Below are positions 49,322-57,279 of a stretch of DNA of 64,000 nt, piece after piece; within the stretch, counting starts at the first letter, position 1, and every line of letters begins with the position of its first letter. This DNA is from Streptomyces sp. NBC_01317. Its GTDB lineage: Bacteria > Actinomycetota > Actinomycetes > Streptomycetales > Streptomycetaceae. The stretch lies in assembly GCF_035961655.1 (NCBI RefSeq), contig NZ_CP108393.1, positions 6,185,001 through 6,249,000 of the forward strand. The letters are read 5' to 3'. The notes beneath the pieces were generated by a model, which saw only the letters and a list, made by a program, of their open reading frames with translations, searched no databases and was not told the DNA's origin. Position numbers and translations under genes: made by a program.

Positions 49322-50974
49322 ATGACTCGCCCCGAGCGGCAGGACCGTGCTGCCAGACCTGCCGGCAAACGCCCGGTGAATTCACGTGGACAAGGCTCCG
49401 CGCGCGGTGCGGCGAAGGCCCCGGCCCGCCGCACCCCCGCCCGCCCCCAGGAATTCACTCTGCCGGAGACCCTTACCCCCGCACTGCCTGCCGTCGAGGC
49501 GTTCGACGAGCTCGACATGCCCGCCGGGCTGCTCAAGACCCTCACCGCCCAGGGCGTGACGGAACCGTTCCCGATCCAGGGCGCGACCCTGCCCAATTCC
49601 CTCGCGGGCCGTGACATCCTCGGCCGCGGACGGACCGGGTCCGGCAAGACCCTCGCCTTCGGACTCGCGCTCCTCGCCCGCCTCGCGGGCCGCCACGCCG
49701 AGCCCAAGGCCCCCCTCGCCATGGTCCTCGTACCCACGCGTGAGCTGGCCCAGCAGGTGACCGACGCGCTCACCCCGTACGCCACCGCCGTGAACCTGAA
49801 GATGGCCACGGTCGTCGGCGGCATGTCGATCACCAAGCAGTCCGGACAGCTGCGGCGCGGCGCCGAGGTGCTCGTCGCCACCCCCGGCCGGCTCAAGGAC
49901 CTGATCGAGCGCGGCGACTGCCGGCTCGACCAGGTGGACATCACCGTCCTCGACGAGGCCGACCAGATGGCCGACATGGGGTTCATGCCCCAGGTCACCG
50001 CCCTGCTCAAGCAGGTGCGGCCCGACGGCCAGCGCATGCTGTTCTCCGCGACGCTGGACAAGAACATCGACCGGCTCGTACGGCAGTACCTGACCGACCC
50101 CGTCGTGCACTCCGTCGACCCCTCGCAGGGCGCGGTCACCACGATGGAGCACCACGTGCTGTACGTCCTGGACGAGACGGACAAGAAGGCCGTCACGACC
50201 AGGATCGCGGCCCGCGACGGCCGGGTGCTGCTCTTCCTGGACACCAAGCGCTCCGTGGACCGGCTGGTCAAGCGCCTGCTGGCCAGCGGCGTACGGGCGG
50301 CAGGGCTGCACGGCGGCCGTTCGCAGCCGCAGCGCAACCGCACGCTCGACCAGTTCAAGACCGGTCAGGTCACCGCCCTCGTGGCGACCAACGTGGCGGC
50401 CCGCGGCATCCACGTCGACGACCTCGACCTCGTCGTGAACGTCGACCCGCCCGTCGACCACAAGGACTACCTGCACCGCGGCGGACGCACCGCCCGCGCG
50501 GGGGAGTCCGGCAGCGTCGTGACGCTCGTCCTGCCCGAGCAGCGGCGGGAGATGACCCGGCTGATGTCCGACGCGGGCATCGACCCCAAGTCGGCCAGGA
50601 TCAAGTCCACCGACGAGGAGCTGGCGCAGCTCACCGGCGCGCGGGAACCCTCCGGGGTGGCCGTCGTCATAGAGGTGCCCCAGCCGGTGGTCCAGCAGAA
50701 GCAGAAGCCGCGCACCGCACGCCCCGCACGGTCGGGGTCGCGGGGTGCCGGACGTACCACCGCCGGGGGCGGCGCCCGCGCCGCCGCGGGCGGCACCGGA
50801 GGCGCGCGTACGGGCGCCGGCGGCGGGGGTGCCGGAAGCGGCGCCCGCACCGGCGGAGGCGCCAGGACCGGCGGCGGTACGGGCGCGGGGGCCGGCAACG
50901 GCGGCCGTGGCCGGCGCGGCCGGGGTGGCGGCGGAGCGGGCGGCGAGGGCGGCGGTCGCCGCACGGCTGCCTGA
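49322..50974 (+). CDS. DEAD-box ATP-dependent RNA helicase
   Basis: A 550-aa helicase with a basic N-terminus (1-50), then both RecA domains: Q motif (TEPFPIQGATLP), I GRGRTGSGKT, Ia PTRELAQQ, TPGR, II VLDEADQM, III SAT, then LHGGRSQPQRNRTLDQFK, V ATNVAARGIHV and VI HRGGRTARAGESG. The C-terminal ~110 residues are a Gly/Arg/Ala-rich tail (RGG-like), which binds RNA non-specifically. It is the usual neighbour of a cold-shock protein and probably unwinds structured RNA at low temperature. Confidence 0.96.
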   Translation: MTRPERQDRAARPAGKRPVNSRGQGSARGAAKAPARRTPARPQEFTLPETLTPALPAVEAFDELDMPAGLLKTLTAQGVTEPFPIQGATLPNSLAGRDILGRGRTGSGKTLAFGLALLARLAGRHAEPKAPLAMVLVPTRELAQQVTDALTPYATAVNLKMATVVGGMSITKQSGQLRRGAEVLVATPGRLKDLIERGDCRLDQVDITVLDEADQMADMGFMPQVTALLKQVRPDGQRMLFSATLDKNIDRLVRQYLTDPVVHSVDPSQGAVTTMEHHVLYVLDETDKKAVTTRIAARDGRVLLFLDTKRSVDRLVKRLLASGVRAAGLHGGRSQPQRNRTLDQFKTGQVTALVATNVAARGIHVDDLDLVVNVDPPVDHKDYLHRGGRTARAGESGSVVTLVLPEQRREMTRLMSDAGIDPKSARIKSTDEELAQLTGAREPSGVAVVIEVPQPVVQQKQKPRTARPARSGSRGAGRTTAGGGARAAAGGTGGARTGAGGGGAGSGARTGGGARTGGGTGAGAGNGGRGRRGRGGGGAGGEGGGRRTAA

Positions 50975-50998
50975 TCCCCCCCACACACAGCACGACAT

Positions 50999-51038
50999 AC
51001 GTACGCCCGGCAGTGCTCACGCGCCGCCGGGCGTACGT
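50999..51038. terminator. Hairpin terminator after the helicase gene
   Basis: A perfect 13-bp stem ACGTACGCCCGGC/GCCGGGCGTACGT (50999-51011 with 51026-51038) lies 25 bp after the stop. Confidence 0.85.
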
Positions 51039-51151
51039 GTGTCCGGGACCTTGCGTCCGCCGTGCGTGACGCGGGTGGCTCCTGAGACGGTACGAATGGG
51101 TTCCGGGCGGTGAACGTCCTGGAAATTCGGGCGGGTTGGGGGGACGCGGTC

Positions 51152-51180
51152 TTGACGTGTACACATCTACGCGCGTCATC
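51152..51180 (+). promoter_or_regulatory. Possible promoter of the RNase gene
   Basis: TTGACG at 51152-51157 resembles a -35 element; the expected -10 region (51175-51180) matches poorly. It lies just before the ATG, so any transcript would have a very short leader. Confidence 0.3.
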
Positions 51181-51188
51181 ATGGGGGC

Positions 51189-51578
51189 ATGCGAATTCCC
51201 CCACGTATCGCCGCCCTGGGCTCCGTCGTAGCCCTCGCCTCCACCCTCCTGGTCGGCACCGCCGCCCTCACCGCGTCCGCGGCGCCCAGCGCCGTCGGCA
51301 GCATCTGCTACGGCAGCCTGCCGTCGCAGGCCCGTACGACCCTCAGCCTCATCGCCCGTGGCGGGCCGTTCCCGTACTCCCAGGACGGTGCCGTCTTCCA
51401 GAACCGCGAGCGTCTGCTCCCCCTCCAGGCGTCCAGCTACTACCACGAGTACACCGTCGTGACCCCCGGCTCCTCCGACCGGGGTGCCCGCCGCATCGTC
51501 ACCGGCAAGAAGGTCGACGAGGACTACTACACGTCCAACCACTACGCCTCGTTCTCGCTCGTCAACTACGGCTGCTGA
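51189..51578 (+). CDS. Secreted guanyl-specific ribonuclease (RNase Sa/barnase family)
   Basis: A 129-aa precursor with a signal peptide (MRIPPRIAALGSVVALASTL, cleaved after ASA near residue 31). The mature part carries the RNase Sa fold: CYGSLPSQARTTLSLIARGG, catalytic Glu in FQNRERLLP, Arg in RGARRIV and catalytic His in TSNHYASF, with the closing cysteines at each end. It cuts RNA after G outside the cell. The next gene encodes a barstar-type inhibitor. Confidence 0.94.
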   Translation: MRIPPRIAALGSVVALASTLLVGTAALTASAAPSAVGSICYGSLPSQARTTLSLIARGGPFPYSQDGAVFQNRERLLPLQASSYYHEYTVVTPGSSDRGARRIVTGKKVDEDYYTSNHYASFSLVNYGC

Positions 51579-51604
51579 CACCGCTGGAAGGTAACCTCCG
51601 TCCC

Positions 51605-51907
51605 ATGACCGTGACTTATGTGATCGACGGGGCGGAGGTCACCGGCCTGGACAGCTTCTGGCGGGTGATCGGCGCCGCCGTGAACGGACCCGGCGGGTAC
51701 TTCGGGAGCAATCTCGACGCGCTCGTGGACTGCCTGCGCGGTGGGTTCGGCACACCCGACGACCGTGACTTCGCCTTCGAGTGGCGCGCGCACGACGTCT
51801 CGCGCGCGCGGCTGGACGAGGCGGCCGCCGGTACGGGGCGCTCGGTCTTCGGTGAACTCGCCGAGATCATCGAGGAGGGCGCGCCGGGAGGGCTGCGGCT
51901 TCTCTGA
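51605..51907 (+). CDS. Barstar-family ribonuclease inhibitor
   Basis: A 100-aa cytoplasmic protein with the barstar core: VIDGAEVTGLDSFWRVIGAA, NGPGGYFGSNLDALVDCLRG and the last helix SVFGELAEIIEEGAPG. The conserved Asp residues that plug the RNase active site appear within FGSNLDALVDCL. It lies 26 bp downstream of the RNase gene on the same strand and protects the host from RNase that is not yet exported. ATG 51605. Confidence 0.9.
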   Translation: MTVTYVIDGAEVTGLDSFWRVIGAAVNGPGGYFGSNLDALVDCLRGGFGTPDDRDFAFEWRAHDVSRARLDEAAAGTGRSVFGELAEIIEEGAPGGLRLL

Positions 51908-51926
51908 CACGCCCGCTGATGCGCCG

Positions 51927-52292
51927 TCAGGCCTGGCGGCCTCGGGTCGTGTTCTTGCCCGCTTCCGTGCCGTCCGGCAGCGGGATCCACTTGTGCGACC
52001 AGGCGATGACCGACTCCAGCACCGGTTCCAGTTCGCGTCCCCTCTGCGTGAGGTGGTACTCGACCTGGACCGGTGTGGTGGCCAGCACCCGGCGCTCGAT
52101 CAGCTCGTCCTCCTGGAGCGCGCGCAGCCGCTGCGCCAGCATGGTGTCGCTGACGCCCGGGATCGCCGCCTTGATCTGCCCGTACCGGTGCTGCCCGGTG
52201 AACAGGGCGCGCAGGACCGCGCCGGTCCACCGGGTGCCGATCAGCTCGATCGCCGTGTGGAAGCGCGTGCACACCGGGTGGACGCCGGTCAT
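51927..52292 (-). CDS. HxlR-family transcriptional regulator
   Basis: A 121-aa winged-helix protein with the HxlR pattern: FHTAIELIGTRWTGAVLRALF, RYGQIKAAIPGVSDTMLAQRLRAL (recognition helix) and DELIERRVLATTPVQVEYHLT. The single early Cys (CTRF) could sense redox or electrophiles, as in related YodB/HypR proteins. It is coupled to the FMN reductase gene by an ATGA overlap and likely controls it. It is the downstream gene of the pair. Confidence 0.92.
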   Translation of the reverse strand: MTGVHPVCTRFHTAIELIGTRWTGAVLRALFTGQHRYGQIKAAIPGVSDTMLAQRLRALQEDELIERRVLATTPVQVEYHLTQRGRELEPVLESVIAWSHKWIPLPDGTEAGKNTTRGRQA

Positions 52293-52879
52293 GGCTTCAC
52301 GGCCGCCGGCTGGGGCGCGCGCAGCGGGCGCAGCGCCTCACTGACCCGCTTGAGCTCGTCGAACATCGCCTTCGCCGACCCGGTCATGGCGTCGTTGGCC
52401 GCCAGGCCCCCGTCCTCGGTGAGGAACTGGTGGGCGAAGGGGATGGCGACCGCCTCGAACAGCGGGGTCATCCGGAGCGTGGTGACGACCTGCTTGATCA
52501 TCTGGGCCGCCCGGGTGCCCGCGGCGACGCCGCCGTAGCTGACGAGGCCGACCGGCTTGTGGTGCCACTCGTTGTGCAGGTAGTCGAGGGCGTTCTTCAG
52601 CTCCGCGTTGTAGCCGTAGTTGTACTCCGGCATGACGAACACGAAGGCGTCGCCCTCGGCGATCTTGGCGCTCCAGTCGCGGGTGTGCTGGTGGGTGTAC
52701 TGCCCCAGCCGCGGGTGGTGCGGTTCGTTCATGAACGGCAGGTTCACCTCGGCGAGGTCTATCAGCTCGATGTCCTCGAAACCACCGTGCTCGCGCGCTT
52801 CCGCGTCGACCCACTGCCCGATGGTCAGGCCGATCCGGCCGGGCCTGGTGCTCGCCACGATGATCTTCAGGTGCGCCAC
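52289..52879 (-). CDS. NAD(P)H-dependent FMN reductase
   Basis: A 196-aa flavodoxin-like protein: LKIIVASTRPGRIGLTIGQW is the phosphate-binding N-terminus, and FVFVMPEYNYGYNAELKNALDYLHNEW carries the FMN loop of the NADPH_dep_FMN_red family. Members reduce FMN, azo compounds or quinones. ATG 52879 gives MAHLKIIVAST. The HxlR regulator is downstream, and a short dyad lies in the promoter. Confidence 0.93.
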   Translation of the reverse strand: MAHLKIIVASTRPGRIGLTIGQWVDAEAREHGGFEDIELIDLAEVNLPFMNEPHHPRLGQYTHQHTRDWSAKIAEGDAFVFVMPEYNYGYNAELKNALDYLHNEWHHKPVGLVSYGGVAAGTRAAQMIKQVVTTLRMTPLFEAVAIPFAHQFLTEDGGLAANDAMTGSAKAMFDELKRVSEALRPLRAPQPAAVKP

Positions 52880-52943
52880 TGCTGTCTCCTTGTGAGGGGG
52901 CCGGCCGTCAGGGGGTGACCGGCACTGAGGAGACTACGGATTT

Positions 52944-52970
52944 CTTAGTCGATAAGCAAAGCTTAGTGTC
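52944..52970 (-). promoter_or_regulatory. Candidate HxlR operator
   Basis: CTTA-N5-TAAG (52944-52956) with a second CTTAGT copy at 52962-52967, in an AT-rich island just upstream of the FMN reductase gene. Similar AT-rich dyads bind HxlR proteins. Unproven. Confidence 0.4.
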
Positions 52971-52989
52971 GGGGTAGGTGCGTCTCCCG

Positions 52990-54519
52990 TCAGTGGCGCC
53001 GGGGGAGTGTCCGTTCCAGGCGCCGCCGCTCCGGCCCCTCCGGTACGTACCGCACCGCGTCCAGAGCCGTCCGGCGCGCGCCGCCGCCCGCGTCCTCGTC
53101 CGCCAGGATCCGTGCCAACGCCTCGACGGCGCGCGGGTCCTGACGTACCGCCAGACCGTGCGCCGCCTCGGCGACCGTGTCCGTCTCCGTGTCCGCCAGC
53201 CGGGCCGCCAGCGCCTCCCGCAGGGCGGGTGTGTGGTCCGCCACACCCGCCAGGGCCCGGACCGCCGCCTTCCGTACGGAGGCGTCCGTGTCGCCGCTCA
53301 GCAGGACAAGCGCCCACACCGCGTCCCGATGGCCGTCCGGTACGAGCCCGGTCAGGGCCGACGCCGCCCGCCGCCGTACCTCCGCGTCCTGGTGGCCCGT
53401 GTGGCGCAGGATCTCCGGCAGCGCGTCTGGATCACCCTGGTGCCCGAGCCCCGTCACGACCGCGCGGACCAGCTCCGTCTCCGTCGCCCCGCGTGACAGC
53501 TCCCGCAGCAGCGGGACCACCCGGGGGGTGAACCGGTCCGCGCCTCCCGCCACGTCGGCGCCCGCCCCGCCCAGCCCCGCCAGGACGTCCGCCCCGAACG
53601 CCTGCCGCAGCGGATCGTCGCCCGCGCACCACGCGGACGCCGCCAGAAACGTTTCCTCATCGCCGCGCCGCCACAGCGCCGCCGCCGCTTCCGTCCAGTC
53701 GTCCCGGCCGGGGTCCCCGCAGCGCAGCGCCCGGCCCGCCAGCTCCTCGTACGGTGTGACGATCCCCAGTTCGGCCTCCAGGAGCGTGGCGACGGCGGCG
53801 TGCCCCGTCTGCTGCTCCTGGCCCGCCACCGGCACGCCGTCGCGCAGCAGTTCGACCACCACGGTCTCGGAGCCGTCCTCCGTGATCCGGCGCACCACGC
53901 TCTCGTATCCGTCGCCGTACGCGCGCAGCAGCCCGTCGCGCACCTCCCGCTCCACGTCGAGCGCCGTCCAGCGGCGCGCCTCGGCGAGGGCCGCGTCCTG
54001 TACGCCCGCTTCCTGGGCGCCCGCGCCGTACCGCAGCAGGACCCGGGTGGTCGAGGGGGAGCCGCGGCGGGCCGCGAGGACCAGCGGCGGTTCGTCGCCG
54101 GGGCCCGGGAGATCCGGGTCCGCGCCGTGCTCCAACAGGGCCTCCGCCGTGTCGGGGAACCCCTGGACGGCGGTCCAGGCGAGGGCGGTGAAGCCGAACG
54201 CCTCCCGCCGGTCGGGCCGCGCGCCCCCGGCGAGCAGCGCCCGTACCACCTCGGTGTGCCCGCCGCAGGCCGCGCCGCACAGGGGCAGGTCCCCGCCGTC
54301 GGGGCCGCTGCCGCGCTCCGGGTCGGCGCCGGCGGTGAGGAGCAGCCGTACCAGGCCCGGTTCGTCGCTGACGGCCGCGAGATAGAGGGCGCTCATGCCG
54401 TCCCCGTCGGCCGCCTCGGCGGGTACGCCCGCGCGCAGCAGACGGACGACGGTGTCGTCCGCGCCGCCGATCACCGCCTCGAACAGGCCAGGAGCACCCG
54501 CCGTCGGCTCATTCGTCAT
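52990..54519 (-). CDS. Ankyrin-repeat and HEAT-repeat protein
   Basis: A 509-aa soluble scaffold protein. Residues ~10-190 hold ankyrin repeats (LLRAGVPAEAADGDGMSALYLAAV, LLLTAGADPERG, ALLAGGARPDRREAFGFTALA, LLEHGADPDLPG). Residues ~300-500 hold HEAT repeats (EVRRRAASALTGL, SVRKAAVRALAGV and the following helices). Such proteins bind other proteins; no catalytic motif is seen. ATG/GTG start gives MTNEPTAGAPGLFEAV. Same strand as, and upstream in transcription of, the FMN reductase pair, with 110 bp between; probably a separate unit. Confidence 0.88.
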   Translation of the reverse strand: MTNEPTAGAPGLFEAVIGGADDTVVRLLRAGVPAEAADGDGMSALYLAAVSDEPGLVRLLLTAGADPERGSGPDGGDLPLCGAACGGHTEVVRALLAGGARPDRREAFGFTALAWTAVQGFPDTAEALLEHGADPDLPGPGDEPPLVLAARRGSPSTTRVLLRYGAGAQEAGVQDAALAEARRWTALDVEREVRDGLLRAYGDGYESVVRRITEDGSETVVVELLRDGVPVAGQEQQTGHAAVATLLEAELGIVTPYEELAGRALRCGDPGRDDWTEAAAALWRRGDEETFLAASAWCAGDDPLRQAFGADVLAGLGGAGADVAGGADRFTPRVVPLLRELSRGATETELVRAVVTGLGHQGDPDALPEILRHTGHQDAEVRRRAASALTGLVPDGHRDAVWALVLLSGDTDASVRKAAVRALAGVADHTPALREALAARLADTETDTVAEAAHGLAVRQDPRAVEALARILADEDAGGGARRTALDAVRYVPEGPERRRLERTLPRRH

Positions 54520-54589
54520 CCTTCGACCCTACGTGCGGCGCCTGTGCGGGCATCCCGGGGCCACCGGACCGGCCTGGGCCTGGGGCCTG

Positions 54590-54647
54590 TCAGGTGTCGC
54601 ACTCCAGGACCGTCCCGCTCAGGTGTCGCACTCCAGGACCGTCCCGC
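54590..54647. repeat. Tandem 29-bp duplication at a gene's 3' end
   Basis: Two perfect 29-bp units (54590-54618 and 54619-54647). The second unit contains the last codons and TGA stop of the metalloprotease-like gene; the first is a copy just downstream. It looks like a recent slippage event. Confidence 0.9.
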
Positions 54648-55521
54648 ACAGCCCGCAGCGGGCCCTGACCCGCCCCCGGACCGGGACCCGGATGCGCTGG
54701 TGGCAGGTCGGGCAGGGGAACGACACCCGCAGCCCGCCGGGGAGGTGCTCGAAGGCGTACGGCAGCGCGGGGTCGGGGGCGCCCTCCGCGCGGCCGGGAT
54801 GGTCGAGCGCGTACCGCCGCTCCTTCGCGTACCGGTGGCGGCCCAGCCGGCCGGCCGTGGTCAGCGGCGGCTGCTGCTCGTCGCGCAGGGCCTGCGCGCG
54901 GCCCTTCGCGTACGACGTGTACCCCTGCGGGCTGGTGAACCAGATCCGGGGGTCCTCGTCGAAGACGAGCGCGCGCTTGGCGAGGACGTAACCGAACTCC
55001 TCGGGGGTCAGATAGCCGAGCTTCTGGCTGGAGTCGCGGTCCTCGCGGTACGCGTCGAGCAACAGCCAGCCCGCGCCGAGATAGGTGGTCGCGGTGTCGG
55101 TGAGGATCTCGTTGTCGCGGGTGCCGGGGAAGCTCAGCCCCAGCCGGTGCAGCAGGACGTGCGTGATCTCGTGGGCGAGCGCGGCGCCGATGTCCCTGCG
55201 GTGGGTGCGGAAGCGGTTGTTGAGCTCGACGAAGTACTCGGGTCCCGCGGTCAGTTCGACGCTCGCCGCGTGCTCCATGTCGCGGAAGCTGACGATCACG
55301 CGCGCGTCGGGCAGCCGGAGTTGCTGGACCAGCGCGTGGGCGACCCGCTGGGTGCCCAGGTGGAGGTCGTCCTGGTCGGAGAAGGCGACGTCGGCCGGGG
55401 CGACGCTCGGCGCGTACCTGCGGACGCCCTCGGGGGAGAGCCGCCGGTAGAGCGCGGTGATCGCGGCGCGCGCGGTATCCAGGTGCGGATAGCCGTGCGT
55501 GACCTCGGTTCCGTGTACCAC
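54619..55521 (-). CDS. HExxH zinc metalloprotease-like protein with C-terminal zinc ribbon
   Basis: A 300-aa protein. The middle has IGAALAHEITHVLLHRLGLSFPG, an HExTH-type zinc site, with NEILTDTATTYLGAGW supplying a third ligand candidate. The C-terminus has a Cys4 zinc ribbon (CPTCHQRIRVPV...CGLCGTVLEC). No signal peptide is visible, so it is probably cytoplasmic. I chose GTG 55521, preceded by AGGGGGG at the right spacing, over an upstream in-frame start at 55560. The stop lies in a 29-bp tandem duplication. Function unknown. Confidence 0.82.
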   Translation of the reverse strand: MVHGTEVTHGYPHLDTARAAITALYRRLSPEGVRRYAPSVAPADVAFSDQDDLHLGTQRVAHALVQQLRLPDARVIVSFRDMEHAASVELTAGPEYFVELNNRFRTHRRDIGAALAHEITHVLLHRLGLSFPGTRDNEILTDTATTYLGAGWLLLDAYREDRDSSQKLGYLTPEEFGYVLAKRALVFDEDPRIWFTSPQGYTSYAKGRAQALRDEQQPPLTTAGRLGRHRYAKERRYALDHPGRAEGAPDPALPYAFEHLPGGLRVSFPCPTCHQRIRVPVRGRVRARCGLCGTVLECDT

Positions 55522-56646
<1,125 letters not shown>

Positions 56647-56657
56647 CCCCGCCCCCC

Positions 56658-56679
56658 GGGCCGGTCTCCGACCCGGCCC
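56658..56679. terminator. Hairpin after the protease gene
   Basis: A 7-bp stem GGGCCGG/CCGGCCC (56658-56664 with 56673-56679) lies 11 bp after the stop. Moderate support. Confidence 0.55.
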
Positions 56680-56813
56680 CGCGGGCGGACAGCCGTAATC
56701 CACGGAAACGCCCCAGCCACCCCGCGCGCGCCGGGATCCCGTATCCCGCACACCACCCCGGCGCGCGCGGGCCGGGTCCGCGCCCCGTGCCGGACGGTCT
56801 AAGCTCCGACACC

Positions 56814-57158
56814 ATGACCACGAGCAACACCGGCGTCGACGAGACCGTACGCGCCGAACTGAACCGCCTCCGCGAGAGCATCGACAACATCGACGCGGCC
56901 GTCGTCCACATGCTGGCCGAGCGCTTCAAGTGCACCCAGCAGGTCGGTGTCCTCAAGGCCGAGCATCATCTCCCACCGGCCGACCCGGCCCGCGAGTCCC
57001 GCCAGATCACCCGGCTGCGGCAGCTGGCGGAGAGCGCGCGCCTGGACCCGGCCTTCGCCGAGAAGCTCCTGAACTTCATCATCGCCGAGGTGATCCGCCA
57101 CCACGAGACGATCGCCGATGAGGTGACGCAGACGGCCTCGGGCGGCGACGTGGAGTGA
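56814..57158 (+). CDS. Chorismate mutase (AroQ class)
   Basis: A 114-aa all-helical enzyme that converts chorismate to prephenate for Phe and Tyr synthesis. The AroQ pattern is ELNRLRESIDNIDAAVVHML, AERFKCTQQVGVLKAEHHLPPADPARE (with active-site Arg and Lys), and FAEKLLNFIIAEVIRHHETI. ATG 56814 follows a plausible start context; an in-frame ATG at 56787 is less likely. It competes with TrpE for chorismate. Confidence 0.93.
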   Translation: MTTSNTGVDETVRAELNRLRESIDNIDAAVVHMLAERFKCTQQVGVLKAEHHLPPADPARESRQITRLRQLAESARLDPAFAEKLLNFIIAEVIRHHETIADEVTQTASGGDVE

Positions 57159-57279
57159 CGGCGAGGGGCGGCCCGCCGGGCGGGACCCCGTCCGGAGCGC
57201 CACCCGTACCCCCGCCGCCCCGCCCCATCGCCCACAGCGCAACGCACCCCGGTGCGCGGGCCGGGGGCGATCCGGCACC

